Below are positions 25,443 through 34,796 of a stretch of DNA of 64,000 nucleotides, piece by piece. Position 1 is the first letter of the stretch. The number at the start of each line of letters is the position of its first letter. The notes under the pieces were generated by a model. It saw only the letters and a program-made list of their open reading frames with translations, did no database searches and had not been told where the DNA came from. The translations under genes were made by a program, and so were the position numbers. This DNA comes from Comamonadaceae bacterium (GTDB lineage Bacteria; Pseudomonadota; Gammaproteobacteria; Burkholderiales; Burkholderiaceae_C): the NCBI GenBank assembly GCA_947455465.1, contig CANGNS010000004.1:1-64000 (forward strand), read 5' to 3'.

Positions 25443-26869
25443 ACCGCTACCCCGCCCTCCTTTCTGCGCTGCGCACCATCGTGGGCGAGGCCTATGTGCT
25501 CACCGAGGGTGACCTGACCGGCTACGAGCTGGACTGGCGCAAGCGCGAGCACGGCAAGGCCCTGGCCGTGGTGCGCCCGGCCTCGACCGAGCAGGTGGCA
25601 GCCGTGGTGAAGGCCTGCGCCGCGGCAGGCGTGAGCATCGTGCCCCAGGGCGGCAACACTGGCATGGTGGTGGGCTCCACGCCCGACGCCAGCGGCACCC
25701 AGGTGGTGCTTAGCCTTACGCGCATGAACGCGGTGCGCACCCTGGACGCGGCCAACCTGACGATCACGGTAGAGGCCGGCTGCGTGCTGCAAACCTTGCA
25801 AGAGGTGTGCGAGCAGGCGGGCTTTTTGTTCCCGCTGAGTCTGGCCTCCGAGGGCAGTTGCACCATTGGCGGCAATCTGGGCACTAACGCCGGGGGCACC
25901 CAGGTGGTGCGCTACGGCAATACCCGCGAGCTGTGTCTGGGCCTGGAAGTGGTGACCGCCCAGGGCGAGGTCTGGAGCGGCCTGACCGGCCTGCGCAAGG
26001 ACAACACCGGCTACGACCTGCGGCACTTGTTTATCGGCTCGGAGGGCACGTTAGGCGTCATTACGGCGGCCACCATGAAGCTGTACCCGCTGCCCCAATC
26101 GCAACTGACGGCGCTGGCGGCCGTGCCCTCGCTGCAAGCAGCGGTCGACCTGCTGGGCCTGGCGCACCGGCACCTGAGCGCGGGGCTGACCGGCTTTGAG
26201 GTGATGGGCCAGTTTGCGCTGCGCCTGGTGGTCAAACACTTCCCGCAGCAGCGGGTGCCGTTTTACGAGAGCGCGCCCTACTGCGTGGTGCTTGAAAACT
26301 CGGACACCGAGTCCGACAGCCACGCCCGCAGCCAGCTCGAGCGCCTGCTCGAAGAGGCCCTGGAAAAAGGCTGCGTCACCGACGCCGTGGTGGCCGAAAG
26401 CATGGCCCAGGCACGCGCGCTGTGGCATATCCGCGAAAGCATTCCGCTGGCGCAGGCGCAAGAGGGGCTCAATATCAAGCACGATATTTCGATTGCCGTC
26501 TCGCGCATCCCCGATTTTGTGGCGCAGGCCGATGCGGCGCTGGAGCAGGCCTTCCCCGGTGTGCGCCTGGTCAATTACGGCCACCTGGGCGACGGCAATT
26601 TGCACTACAACGTGCAAGCGCCCGCGGGCCAGGACGGGGAGACCTTTTTGCGCGAGCAGGAAAACGCGGTCAACGCGGTGGTCTATGCGCTGGTGGACGC
26701 CTACAAGGGATCGATCTCGGCCGAGCACGGCATTGGCAGCCTCAAGCGCGAGAAACTGGAAAAGCACAAATCACCGGTGGCGCTAGGCCTGATGCGCTCG
26801 ATCAAAACCGCGCTGGATCCGCACAATCTGTTTAACCCCGGGCGCATGCTGGCTGCACGCGACCACTGA
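25439..26869 (+). CDS. GlcD-like FAD-linked oxidase (D-2-hydroxyacid dehydrogenase)
   Basis: A 476-residue flavoprotein with the VAO/PCMH-type FAD domain (VRPASTEQVAAVV; PQGGNTGMVVG; IGGNLGTNAGG) and the FAD-oxidase C-terminal domain (NYGHLGDGNLHYNV; SAEHGIGSLKREKL), ending NLFNPGRML. It probably oxidises D-lactate, D-2-hydroxyglutarate or a similar acid. It lacks the iron-sulfur domain of Dld-type fusions. Its ATG overlaps the DUF2069 stop; thyA begins 15 bp after its end. Confidence 0.88.
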   Translation: MNRYPALLSALRTIVGEAYVLTEGDLTGYELDWRKREHGKALAVVRPASTEQVAAVVKACAAAGVSIVPQGGNTGMVVGSTPDASGTQVVLSLTRMNAVRTLDAANLTITVEAGCVLQTLQEVCEQAGFLFPLSLASEGSCTIGGNLGTNAGGTQVVRYGNTRELCLGLEVVTAQGEVWSGLTGLRKDNTGYDLRHLFIGSEGTLGVITAATMKLYPLPQSQLTALAAVPSLQAAVDLLGLAHRHLSAGLTGFEVMGQFALRLVVKHFPQQRVPFYESAPYCVVLENSDTESDSHARSQLERLLEEALEKGCVTDAVVAESMAQARALWHIRESIPLAQAQEGLNIKHDISIAVSRIPDFVAQADAALEQAFPGVRLVNYGHLGDGNLHYNVQAPAGQDGETFLREQENAVNAVVYALVDAYKGSISAEHGIGSLKREKLEKHKSPVALGLMRSIKTALDPHNLFNPGRMLAARDH

Positions 26870-26884
26870 CTTTTTTTCTGGCCC

Positions 26885-27748
26885 ATGGCTTCCCTTCCCG
26901 ACCACTCCGCCGCTGCTAGCACCCGCCCCGTTCGCCAGCAGTACGAAGACCTGCTGCGCCACGCCTACACCCAGGGCGTACGCAAGCAAGACCGCACCGG
27001 CACCGGCACCACCAGCGTGTTTGGCTACCAAATGCGCTTTGACCTGCAAGAAGGCTTTCCGCTGGTGACCACCAAAAAAGTGCACCTGCGCTCCATCATC
27101 CAGGAGTTGCTGTGGTTTTTGACCGGTTCGAGCAATAACAACTGGCTTAAAGAGCGCGGCGTCAGCATTTGGGACGAGTGGGCCCAGCCCGATGGCGACT
27201 TAGGCCCCGTCTACGGCGTGCAATGGCGCAGCTGGCCGACGCCCGACGGCAAGCACATTGACCAGATCAGCGAACTCATGGCCACGCTCAAAAGCAACCC
27301 GGACTCGCGCCGCATGATTGTCAGCGCCTGGAATGTGGCCGATCTGTCCAAAATGGCGCTCATGCCCTGCCATGCGTTCTTTCAGTTTTACGTAGCGCCA
27401 GCGGCCGGGCCAGACAGCAAACCGCGCCTGAGCTGCCAGCTCTACCAGCGCAGCGCCGATATCTTTCTGGGCGTGCCCTTCAATATCGCCAGCTACGCCC
27501 TGCTGACGCACATGATTGCCCAGCAGTGCGATATGGACGTGGGCGACTTCATCTGGACCGGGGGCGACTGCCATGTTTACAGCAACCACCACACCCAGGT
27601 GGAGCTGCAACTCAGCCGCGCGCCCATAGCCTACCCGACGCTGCACATCAAGCGCCGCCCGGACAGTATTTTTGACTACGCCTACGAGGACTTTGAAGTG
27701 CTGGGCTACGCGCCGCACCCGGCTATCTCGGCCCCGGTGGCCGTCTAG
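26885..27748 (+). CDS. thyA: Thymidylate synthase
   Basis: A 287-residue enzyme making dTMP from dUMP with 5,10-methylene-tetrahydrofolate. It has RTGTGT, the catalytic [11 protein letters not shown] block, [23 protein letters not shown] and the GDCHVYSNH block. It is slightly longer than the 264-residue E. coli enzyme because of a 16-residue leader and a short insert after the catalytic cysteine. folA follows after 11 bp, so dTMP synthesis and dihydrofolate recycling are coupled. Confidence 0.97.
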   Translation: MASLPDHSAAASTRPVRQQYEDLLRHAYTQGVRKQDRTGTGTTSVFGYQMRFDLQEGFPLVTTKKVHLRSIIQELLWFLTGSSNNNWLKERGVSIWDEWAQPDGDLGPVYGVQWRSWPTPDGKHIDQISELMATLKSNPDSRRMIVSAWNVADLSKMALMPCHAFFQFYVAPAAGPDSKPRLSCQLYQRSADIFLGVPFNIASYALLTHMIAQQCDMDVGDFIWTGGDCHVYSNHHTQVELQLSRAPIAYPTLHIKRRPDSIFDYAYEDFEVLGYAPHPAISAPVAV

Positions 27749-27759
27749 GCGCAGCGGCC

Positions 27760-28260
27760 ATGGCCACCCGCCTGCACCTGATTTACGCCCGCGCCGCCAA
27801 TGGCGTGATCGGCGCCAACAACACCCTGCCCTGGCACCTGCCCGAGGATTTGGCGCATTTCAAGCGCACCACCTTGGGCTGCCCGGTCATCATGGGCCGA
27901 AAAACCTGGGACTCTTTGCCCCCCAAATTCCGCCCGCTTCCCGGGCGCTTGAATGTGGTCGTCACCCGCCAAGAAGGCTGGCAGGCCGAGGGCGCCCAAA
28001 CCGCCGCATCCCTGGAATCGGCGCTGGCCCTGTGCGCGCAAGCGCCCGACACCTGGGTCATCGGCGGAGCGCAAATTTACGCGCAGGCCCTGCCGCTGGC
28101 GCATAGCGTGGTGGTCACAGAAATCGAACTGCACGTGGCCGGCGATGCGTTTGCGCCGGTGCTGGGCGATCAGTGGCAAGAGGCGAGCCGCGAAAACCAC
28201 ACTTCGGCTACCGGCTTGGCGTTTAGCTTTGTGCAATACCAATCGGTAAGGCCGGGCTAG
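27760..28260 (+). CDS. folA: Dihydrofolate reductase
   Basis: A 166-residue enzyme reducing dihydrofolate, the product of ThyA, with NADPH. The blocks LPWHLPEDLAHFK, GCPVIMGRKTWDSLP, PGRLNVVVTR and VIGGAQIY are the classical chromosomal DHFR motifs. It ends a likely DUF2069-glcD-like-thyA-folA operon and converges with the antitoxin gene after 4 bp. Confidence 0.96.
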   Translation: MATRLHLIYARAANGVIGANNTLPWHLPEDLAHFKRTTLGCPVIMGRKTWDSLPPKFRPLPGRLNVVVTRQEGWQAEGAQTAASLESALALCAQAPDTWVIGGAQIYAQALPLAHSVVVTEIELHVAGDAFAPVLGDQWQEASRENHTSATGLAFSFVQYQSVRPG

Positions 28261-28264
28261 CCGA

Positions 28265-28483
28265 TCAGCCCCTGCGCCCTTCGTGCACCGCTTGTACGAT
28301 TTCAAGGCTGTTCAAATCCAGTGTCACACCTTGCACAGCCAAGGGCGATTGGCTCGATGCCTCCGGCTGCAGCACAAAAGACCGCCCATCGCGGTGGGTG
28401 ATTTTGACTTGCCCGTCTTGCTCTGCGCAGTCGAGCACCGCGGCCAACTGCTGCCGCGCTTGGGAATAGGAATAAACCTTCAT
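28265..28483 (-). CDS. Phd/YefM-type antitoxin
   Basis: A 72-residue protein with the Phd/YefM N-terminus (KVYSYSQARQQLAAVLD), an ITHRDGRSFVLQ block and an acidic tail. It should bind DNA and neutralise the PIN protein encoded just upstream. Its ATG overlaps the toxin stop (ATGA), which makes it the second gene of the pair. Confidence 0.85.
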   Translation of the reverse strand: MKVYSYSQARQQLAAVLDCAEQDGQVKITHRDGRSFVLQPEASSQSPLAVQGVTLDLNSLEIVQAVHEGRRG

Positions 28484-28878
28484 ACGTACACCTCCAGGGT
28501 TTGAACGCCCACTTCGCGGGCTGCGCGCATCAATGCTTTGTCCACCGTCAAAAGCGGTGAGCGCGACGTTTGCGCGCATGCCAGCAAATAGGCGTCGTAG
28601 GCATACAGGTCCAATTGGTGCGCCAATTGCACAGCATGGGGCAGGTCAACTTCGAGCCACTTGACAGGGATTTGCTTGTAGGCATCCAAACACGCCAAGG
28701 CTTGCGCAAGCGTGATGCGCTCTCTTTTGAGCATGGCAGACAGTGCGTTACCCACCTCACTGTGCACCGAGACGGGGGCTAGCAATCGGGCGCCCACGGT
28801 CAACTCCACCATGCGCGGCTTGAGCCCTTCATTGGTACAGACCGCCAAAATGGCCGAGGTGTCGATGGTTACATCCAT
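28480..28878 (-). CDS. PIN-domain ribonuclease toxin (VapC-like)
   Basis: A 132-residue PIN protein with the acidic metal-binding set at Asp6 (IDTSAIL), Glu41 (SEVGNAL), Asp95 (YDAYLLACA) and Asp113 (LTVDKAL), so it should be an active endoribonuclease. The ATG at 28878 is chosen; a TTG at 28893 would run through the palindrome. It precedes the antitoxin, the reverse of the usual vapBC order. Confidence 0.85.
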   Translation of the reverse strand: MDVTIDTSAILAVCTNEGLKPRMVELTVGARLLAPVSVHSEVGNALSAMLKRERITLAQALACLDAYKQIPVKWLEVDLPHAVQLAHQLDLYAYDAYLLACAQTSRSPLLTVDKALMRAAREVGVQTLEVYV

Positions 28879-28894
28879 TGTGCAATTGTACAAT
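28877..28894. promoter_or_regulatory. Near-palindrome at the toxin start, candidate operator
   Basis: ATTGTGCAATTGTACAAT is symmetrical except for one base pair position on each side and covers the first bases of the PIN gene start. Autoregulatory operators of Phd/VapB antitoxins commonly lie here. Confidence 0.5.
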
Positions 28895-29092
28895 TCAAAT
28901 CCGCATTCGGGAATTTTCGTGTGGGTCTGCCCGCAGCACGGCGGCCACCGCTCGGGCGGAGCGCGCAGCGCTATGATTCAGGCCAAAGCCTGCTGATTAA
29001 GGGCTGGAAAGCATCAAGAAACCAGGATTTAATTTAATAAATTGCTTTAGAAAATACCTTTAGTACTCTGATTTATATAAATATTTACGAAA

Positions 29093-29857
29093 ATGCAATT
29101 CGCCACCTGGAACGTTAACTCTTTAGCCGTGCGCCTGCCCCAGGTGCTGGACTGGCTGGCCACCAACCCGGTCGATGTGCTGGCTTTGCAGGAGACCAAG
29201 CTCACTGACGACAAGTTTCCGCACGAGGCCTTCACCCAAGCGGGCTACCAAGCCCAGTGGTTTGGCCAAAAAACCTATAACGGCGTCGCCCTGCTGACCA
29301 AGGCACCGGCCACCGAGGTGGTGAAGAACATCCCCGGCTTTGACGACGAACTGGCCCGCGTCATCACCGCCACGGTGCAGGGCGTGCGCGTGATTGGCGC
29401 CTACTTTCCCAACGGGCAGGCGCCGGGTACGGATAAGTTTGAGTACAAGATGGAGTGGCTCAAAAGCCTGCGCGCCTGGGTCAAGGACGAGATGGCGGCC
29501 CACCCGCAGTTGCTGCTGATGGGCGACTACAACATCACCTTTGACGATGACGACGTCTGGGACCCGCAAGGCATGCAAGACCAAATCCATTGCACCGAGG
29601 AAGAGCGCTACCACCTGCGTGCGCTGGTGGCGCTGGGTTTGCATGACAGCCTGCGCCTGTTTCCTCAGCCGCCCAAAAGCTATAGCTGGTGGGATTACCG
29701 GGACATGGCGTTTCGGCGCAACCGGGGCCTGCGCATCGACCATATTTTGGTGAGCGAAGCCCTGCGGGCGCGGGCGACGGCCTGCGCCATCGACAAGGCG
29801 CCGCGCAAGAACGAGCGGCCCAGCGACCACACGCCTGTGGTGCTCACGGTGGCCTGA
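29093..29857 (+). CDS. xthA: Exodeoxyribonuclease III
   Basis: A 254-residue ExoIII-type AP endonuclease of base-excision repair. It shows FATWNVNSLAVRLPQVLDW at the start, the LQETKL catalytic glutamate block, GDYNITFDD, and the C-terminal RIDHILVS and SDHTPVVL blocks. The 214 bp upstream include a very AT-rich leader (about 29030-29090) with a TATAAA stretch. It is convergent with ntrC. Confidence 0.94.
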   Translation: MQFATWNVNSLAVRLPQVLDWLATNPVDVLALQETKLTDDKFPHEAFTQAGYQAQWFGQKTYNGVALLTKAPATEVVKNIPGFDDELARVITATVQGVRVIGAYFPNGQAPGTDKFEYKMEWLKSLRAWVKDEMAAHPQLLLMGDYNITFDDDDVWDPQGMQDQIHCTEEERYHLRALVALGLHDSLRLFPQPPKSYSWWDYRDMAFRRNRGLRIDHILVSEALRARATACAIDKAPRKNERPSDHTPVVLTVA

Positions 29858-29887
29858 GCGGCCACCTAGAGCCCTCAGCCCTGCGCC

Positions 29888-31471
29888 CTACTCCTCAGAC
29901 GCCAGCGCGAGCTTTTTGTCCAGGCCCAGCTCCTGGATTTTGCGGGTGATGGTGTTGCGCCCTATGCCCAGCTTGTGGGCCGCCTCGATGCGCCGGCCGC
30001 GCGTGTTGGTCAGCGCCGCCTGGATCATGCGGGCCTCAAAACGGCGGGTCAGCGTGTCCCACACCTCCCCATGGCCGCTGCGCAAGAGCGTGAGGGCCTC
30101 GTCCTCCAGCTCCACTTCCCAGCCGGTGAGCGGCGCCGGCGCAGCGGGGGCCAGGCCATGTTCCGACGGCCAGACCATAACGGTGGCCGGTGCGGCCGCC
30201 TCGGGCGAGGCCACGCCGTCCGGCTCGCTGCCTTCATACACACCAGAATGCACTGGCGTGGTGCCCTCGGCCGGTCCCGCACTTGGTGCGGCAGCGGCTG
30301 CGTGGCCTTTGAGCACACCAATTTCGGGCGGCAAATCTTTGGGCTCGATCACCTGCGCGGGCGCCATGACGGTCAGCCAATGGCAAACGTTTTGCAACTG
30401 GCGCACATTGCCTGGGAAGGAAAAGCCCTCCAGGGCGGCCAGCGCGCTGTCGGCGATGCGCTTGGGCTCCACGCCCAGCTGCTTGGCGCTGTGCTGCAAA
30501 AAGTGGCGCGTGAGCATGGGAATGTCTTCGCGCCGTTCGCGCAGCGCGGGCAGGCGCAGGCGGATGACGTTCAGGCGGTGAAACAAGTCCTCGCGAAAGG
30601 CGCCTTGCTGCACGCGCATTTCCAGGTCTTGGTGGGTGGCGGCGATGACGCGCACATTGGCCTTGATGGCGCTGTGCCCGCCCACGCGGTAAAAATGCCC
30701 GTCGCTGAGCACGCGCAAAAGCCGGGTTTGCAGCTCAAAAGGCATATCGCCAATCTCGTCCAAAAACAGCGTGCCTTCGTCGGCCTGCTCAAAGCGGCCG
30801 CGCCGCTGTGCCTGCGCGCCGGTGAAGGCGCCGCGTTCGTGGCCAAAGAGCTCACTCTCGAGAAGTTCCTTGGGGATGGCCGCCGTATTGATGGCCACAA
30901 AAGGGCCGCTGGCGCGGGGCGAGTGTTTGTGTAGCGCACGGGCGACCAGCTCTTTACCCGAGCCCGATTCGCCGGTAATCATCACCGTCACATTGCTTTG
31001 GCTGAGGCGGCCGATGGCACGGAAAACGTCTTGCATGGCGGGCGCCTGGCCCAGCATTTCGGGGGTCTCGCCCATGCCTTCGTCGGCATATTCCTCGCGC
31101 TGGCTTTCTTGCACGGCGCGCCGGATCAGCTCAATGGCTTTGGGCAGGTCAAAGGGCTTGGGCAGGTATTCAAAAGCCCCGCCCTGAAAGGCGCTGACGG
31201 CGCTGTCCAGGTCAGAAAAGGCCGTCATGATGATGACTGGCAGGCCGGGGTATTTGGCTTTGACTTTCTCCAGCAAATCCAGGCCCGAGCCGCCAGGCAT
31301 GCGGATGTCGCTGACCAAAATTTGCGGCGCCTCTTCGCCCGGATTGTTCAGCGCGGCCAGCACATCGCGGGCATTGGAAAAGCTGCGGGTGGGCAGCTGC
31401 TCGCGCAGCAAGGCCTTCTCCAGCACAAACCGGATGGACTGGTCATCGTCTACGATCCAAATCGGCTTCAT
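29888..31471 (-). CDS. glnG: Nitrogen regulation response regulator NtrC
   Basis: A 527-residue sigma-54 activator. The receiver domain has acidic DDD at 8-10 and phosphoacceptor Asp55 (VSDIRMPGG). The AAA+ domain has GESGSGKE (Walker A) and GAFTGA for sigma-54 contact. A Fis-type HTH is at the C-terminus (GRNTITRKIQELGL). A linker of about 100 residues between the AAA+ and HTH parts is longer than usual. It follows ntrB after 27 bp. It probably acts on the sites found upstream of glnA. Confidence 0.96.
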   Translation of the reverse strand: MKPIWIVDDDQSIRFVLEKALLREQLPTRSFSNARDVLAALNNPGEEAPQILVSDIRMPGGSGLDLLEKVKAKYPGLPVIIMTAFSDLDSAVSAFQGGAFEYLPKPFDLPKAIELIRRAVQESQREEYADEGMGETPEMLGQAPAMQDVFRAIGRLSQSNVTVMITGESGSGKELVARALHKHSPRASGPFVAINTAAIPKELLESELFGHERGAFTGAQAQRRGRFEQADEGTLFLDEIGDMPFELQTRLLRVLSDGHFYRVGGHSAIKANVRVIAATHQDLEMRVQQGAFREDLFHRLNVIRLRLPALRERREDIPMLTRHFLQHSAKQLGVEPKRIADSALAALEGFSFPGNVRQLQNVCHWLTVMAPAQVIEPKDLPPEIGVLKGHAAAAAPSAGPAEGTTPVHSGVYEGSEPDGVASPEAAAPATVMVWPSEHGLAPAAPAPLTGWEVELEDEALTLLRSGHGEVWDTLTRRFEARMIQAALTNTRGRRIEAAHKLGIGRNTITRKIQELGLDKKLALASEE

Positions 31472-31498
31472 GGGTGGCGCTTTCTCTAGGTTTTCCAA

Positions 31499-32563
31499 CT
31501 ATGGAAGGGGAATCAATATTTTGAAATCAGTCCGGCCCGGGACGCTATCGACTTCGATCTGGCCATGGTGTTGTTGCACAAAAGTTTGCGCCAAGGTCAA
31601 CCCCAAACCGGAGCCGCCGTCTCGGCCCGACACAAGCGGGTAAAAGATGCGGTCCTTGATCGAATCTGGCACGCCAGGTCCGTTGTCCATCACATGCAAT
31701 TCCAATGCCAACCGGTAGCGCATCTTGCCAAAGGTGACCTGGCGTGCAATACGGGTGCAAAAGCGCAACTCGGCGTCGCCCTGCGCGATGCGCTCGGCCA
31801 GCGCCTGGCAGGCGTTGTGCGCGATGTTGAGCACGGTCTGAATGAGCTGCTCCATGTCGCCACGGAACTCGGGGATGGAGATGTCGTAGTCGCGCACCAC
31901 GCGCAAGCCCTTGGGAAACTCGGCCACGATGAGCGAGCGCACGCGCTCGCAGACCTCGTGGATATTGACATCGCCCACCATATGCGGGCGCCGGTGCGGG
32001 GCCAGCAAGCGGTCGACCAGGGTTTGGAGGCGGTCGGCCTCGCGGATGATGACCTGGGTGTACTCGGTCAGCCCGCTGGAGGCGATTTCCATCTCCAACA
32101 ACTGCGCCGCGCCGCGAATGCCGCCCAGCGGGTTTTTGATCTCGTGCGCCAGATTGCGGATGAGCTCTTTGTTGGCCAGGGCCTGTTCGGCCAGGCGCTC
32201 TTCGCGGTCCTGGCGGGTTTGCTGTTCCTGGGGCACCAACTCGACCACAAAATGGCGCTGGTCTTCGGCGTCGGTGACGATCACGTGCACGGGCAGCACG
32301 TCCTGGCCTGCGCGCCGAATAAAAGCGTCATAACGCAGCGCGGCAAAGGCATTGCCGGCCGCGCCATCCAAGGCGCTGCGCAGCGAGCGCTGCTCGGTAA
32401 ATATCTCGGCCAGCCCGGTCCCCACAATCGCCCGGCGTGAAATGCCCAGCGCGTCTTCAAGCGCAGCATTGGAAAACACCACCACCCCATCCTTGCGCAC
32501 CACGGCCACCAGACTGGCCAGCAGGTCGTAGCTTTGAAACTTCGGGTGCGGGGGCAAGGTCAT
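31499..32563 (-). CDS. glnL: Nitrogen regulation histidine kinase NtrB
   Basis: A 354-residue cytoplasmic kinase with an N-terminal PAS domain (about residues 12-120), the phosphoacceptor block NLAHEIKNPLGGIRGAAQLL, the N box NIAHNACQAL and the DNGPGVP and GSGLGL ATP-binding boxes. Under nitrogen limitation it phosphorylates NtrC. It starts 6 bp after the DUF4124 gene and lies upstream of ntrC, so the three are probably cotranscribed. Confidence 0.95.
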   Translation of the reverse strand: MTLPPHPKFQSYDLLASLVAVVRKDGVVVFSNAALEDALGISRRAIVGTGLAEIFTEQRSLRSALDGAAGNAFAALRYDAFIRRAGQDVLPVHVIVTDAEDQRHFVVELVPQEQQTRQDREERLAEQALANKELIRNLAHEIKNPLGGIRGAAQLLEMEIASSGLTEYTQVIIREADRLQTLVDRLLAPHRRPHMVGDVNIHEVCERVRSLIVAEFPKGLRVVRDYDISIPEFRGDMEQLIQTVLNIAHNACQALAERIAQGDAELRFCTRIARQVTFGKMRYRLALELHVMDNGPGVPDSIKDRIFYPLVSGRDGGSGLGLTLAQTFVQQHHGQIEVDSVPGRTDFKILIPLP

Positions 32564-32569
32564 GGCGTG

Positions 32570-33049
32570 TTAGGGGCTGGCTGCCAAACTGGGGCCAAAG
32601 CGCGAAAGCTCGCGGCGCAAACTGGCCACATCGGCCTCGGTGCGCTCGACCTTGGCTTTGAGTTCGGCTTTGCGGTCCAGGTATTTTTGGTAATTGCGCG
32701 TCTCATCGCCTTGGCGCTCGGGCTCGCCTTGTTTGTATTCTTGTTGCAGGCTGGCCAGTTGGGCCTCGGCCTTGCGCAATTCGGTTTCCAAGATGGTGCG
32801 TGCCTCGGAATCTTTGGCGCGCTGGGCCGCCGCGTCGGGGCGTGGGCCATTGGACCGCGTCGTATTGGCGGGCACACGGGTGGCGGGCACGACGGTCACA
32901 TTGCCGGTGGTGATCAGCGTGCATTTGGACTCCTGCCCGGGCACCACCACATTGGTGTATTCATTGCCGCATCGGTAAATCCGGTCCTGCGCGGCGGCTG
33001 GGAAAATGGCCGAGGCCGCAAGCGCGAGGAGAATCGATGGACGGTTCAT
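32570..33049 (-). CDS. DUF4124 domain secreted/periplasmic protein
   Basis: A 159-residue protein with a signal peptide (cleavage after the AAA before QDRIYRC, about residue 20), two cysteines in the DUF4124 pattern (YRCGNEYTNV...SKC) and a charged coiled-coil C-terminal half (about residues 80-150). Function unknown. DUF4124 proteins often sit between glnA and ntrB in betaproteobacteria, as here. Confidence 0.75.
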   Translation of the reverse strand: MNRPSILLALAASAIFPAAAQDRIYRCGNEYTNVVVPGQESKCTLITTGNVTVVPATRVPANTTRSNGPRPDAAAQRAKDSEARTILETELRKAEAQLASLQQEYKQGEPERQGDETRNYQKYLDRKAELKAKVERTEADVASLRRELSRFGPSLAASP

Positions 33050-33069
33050 AAAAGAGAGCTTCTGAAGTG

Positions 33070-33095
33070 AAAAAGACGGCCGCAGCCGTCTTTTT
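33070..33095. terminator. Rho-independent terminator after glnA
   Basis: GACGGC (33075-33080) and GCCGTC (33085-33090) form a hairpin with a CGCA loop, flanked by A- and T-runs. On the minus strand it lies between the glnA stop and the DUF4124 start, so it should separate glnA from most of the ntrBC transcription. Confidence 0.85.
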
Positions 33096-33176
33096 CTCGA
33101 GCTGGCTGGGCGGCTGCACCTGCATCGCTTGCGCCCCGGGGACGCAAGACCAGCAGTGGCTGCCGCCAAGACGGCA

Positions 33177-34592
33177 TCAGAGCGAATAATACATATCAAA
33201 TTCGATAGGATGGGTGGACTGGCGCAGACGCGTCACTTCGCCCATCTTGAGTTCGATATACGCTTCGATCATGCTCTCGGTGAACACGCCGCCTTTGGTC
33301 AGGAAGGCGTGGTCTGCAGCGAGGCAGTCCAGCGCCTGGTCCAGGCTGTGGCAGACGGTGGGGACCAAAGCGTCCTCCTCCGGTGGCAGGTGGTACAGGT
33401 CTTTGGTAGCGGCCTCGCCGGGGTGGATTTTGTTTTCCACGCCGTCCAGACCGGCCATCATCAAGGCCGAGAAGCCCAGGTAGGGGTTCATCAGGGGATC
33501 GGGGAAACGTGCCTCGATGCGGCGACCTTTGGGGTTGGCCACAAAGGGGATACGGATCGATGCCGAGCGATTACGCGACGAGTAGGCCAGCTTGACCGGT
33601 GCCTCGTAGCCAGGGACCAAACGCTTGTAGCTGTTGGTGCCAGGGTTGGTGATAGCGTTAAGCGCACGGGCGTGCTTGATGATGCCGCCGATGTAGTACA
33701 GCGCAAAATCAGACAAGCCAGCGTAGCCGTCACCAGCAAACAGGTTTTTGCCGTCTTTCCAGATGGACTGGTGCACGTGCATACCGGAGCCGTTATCGCC
33801 CACGATGGGCTTGGGCATGAAGGTGGCGGTCTTGCCGAAGTTGTGGGCCACGTTTTGCACCACGTACTTCAGGATCTGGGTCCAATCGGCGCGTTGCACC
33901 AGCGTGCTGAACTTGGTGCCGATTTCGTTTTGGCCAGCGCCAGCCACTTCGTGGTGGAACACTTCCACAGGCACGCCCAGGGATTCCAAAATCAGCGACA
34001 TTTCTGCGCGCATGTCTTGGGTGCTGTCCACCGGGGGAACGGGGAAGTAACCGCCCTTGACCGTGGGGCGGTGGCCTTTGTTGCCGCCGTCCATGGTTTT
34101 GCCGCTGTTCCAGGGGGCTTCGGCTTCGTCAATTTTGAAGAAGGTGCCCGACATATCAGTGTTCCAGCGCACGTCGTCAAAAATGAAGAACTCGGGCTCG
34201 GGGCCGAAGTAGGCGGTGTCGCCGATGCCCGAGGCCTTGAGGTAGGCCTCTGCGCGCTTGGCGATGGAGCGTGGGTCGCGGTCGTAGGCCTTGCCGTCGC
34301 TGGGCTCGACCACGTCGCAGCTCATGAACAGGGTGGTCTCTTCAAAGAAGGGGTCGATGTTGGCGGTATTGGGGTCGGGCATGAGCTGCATGTCCGAGGC
34401 TTCAATGCCCTTCCAGCCGGCGATCGACGAGCCGTCAAAGGCGTGGCCGGATGTGAATTTGTCTTCATCAAAATGCGAGATGGGCACGCTCACGTGCTGC
34501 TCTTTACCACGGGTGTCGGTGAAGCGGAAGTCAACAAACTTGACCTCGTTCTCTTTCACCATCTTCATCACATCTGCGACGGTCTTGGCCAT
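33177..34592 (-). CDS. glnA: Glutamine synthetase, type I
   Basis: A 471-residue type I-beta glutamine synthetase making glutamine from glutamate, ammonia and ATP. It has [35 protein letters not shown] and the [10 protein letters not shown] block with the adenylylated tyrosine, so control by GlnE is expected. The ATG at 34592 is preceded by AGGAG. The upstream region holds a sigma-54-type promoter and two NtrC-type sites. Confidence 0.98.
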   Translation of the reverse strand: MAKTVADVMKMVKENEVKFVDFRFTDTRGKEQHVSVPISHFDEDKFTSGHAFDGSSIAGWKGIEASDMQLMPDPNTANIDPFFEETTLFMSCDVVEPSDGKAYDRDPRSIAKRAEAYLKASGIGDTAYFGPEPEFFIFDDVRWNTDMSGTFFKIDEAEAPWNSGKTMDGGNKGHRPTVKGGYFPVPPVDSTQDMRAEMSLILESLGVPVEVFHHEVAGAGQNEIGTKFSTLVQRADWTQILKYVVQNVAHNFGKTATFMPKPIVGDNGSGMHVHQSIWKDGKNLFAGDGYAGLSDFALYYIGGIIKHARALNAITNPGTNSYKRLVPGYEAPVKLAYSSRNRSASIRIPFVANPKGRRIEARFPDPLMNPYLGFSALMMAGLDGVENKIHPGEAATKDLYHLPPEEDALVPTVCHSLDQALDCLAADHAFLTKGGVFTESMIEAYIELKMGEVTRLRQSTHPIEFDMYYSL

Positions 34593-34640
34593 CAAATACT
34601 CCTGTTGCACGGTTGTAAAAAAGGTTTGCTCGCGACTAGT

Positions 34641-34656
34641 CGCAGCTTTTATGCCA
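34641..34656 (-). promoter_or_regulatory. Sigma-54 (-24/-12) promoter of glnA
   Basis: On the minus strand TGGCATAAAAGCTGCG gives GG and GC separated by exactly 10 bp, the invariant sigma-54 spacing (consensus TGGCAC-N5-TTGCA). It is 49 bp upstream of the glnA ATG. Together with the upstream paired sites this makes glnA an NtrC target. Confidence 0.7.
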
Positions 34657-34751
34657 GAGCGGCATTTTTAGGGGAATATTGCATCTCCACTCTGTATTTT
34701 GCCTTGACTTGGGCTGCGGACTTTGGCCGCCGAATTTTCGGATGGAATTTG

Positions 34752-34768
34752 CGCACTATTTTTGTGCA
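34752..34768. promoter_or_regulatory. NtrC-type binding site 2
   Basis: TGCACAAAAATAGTGCG on the minus strand keeps the GCAC-N7-GTGC half-sites of the NtrC consensus. Its centre is 21 bp (two helical turns) from site 1, about 110 bp upstream of the -24/-12 element, the usual enhancer layout. Confidence 0.65.
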
Positions 34769-34772
34769 TTAT

Positions 34773-34789
34773 TGCACCATTACAGTGCT
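34773..34789. promoter_or_regulatory. NtrC-type binding site 1
   Basis: AGCACTGTAATGGTGCA on the minus strand keeps GCAC-N7-GTGC and a TGGTGCA half-site of the NtrC consensus. It lies just after the stop of the CinA-N gene. Confidence 0.7.
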
Positions 34790-34796
34790 ATCCAGC

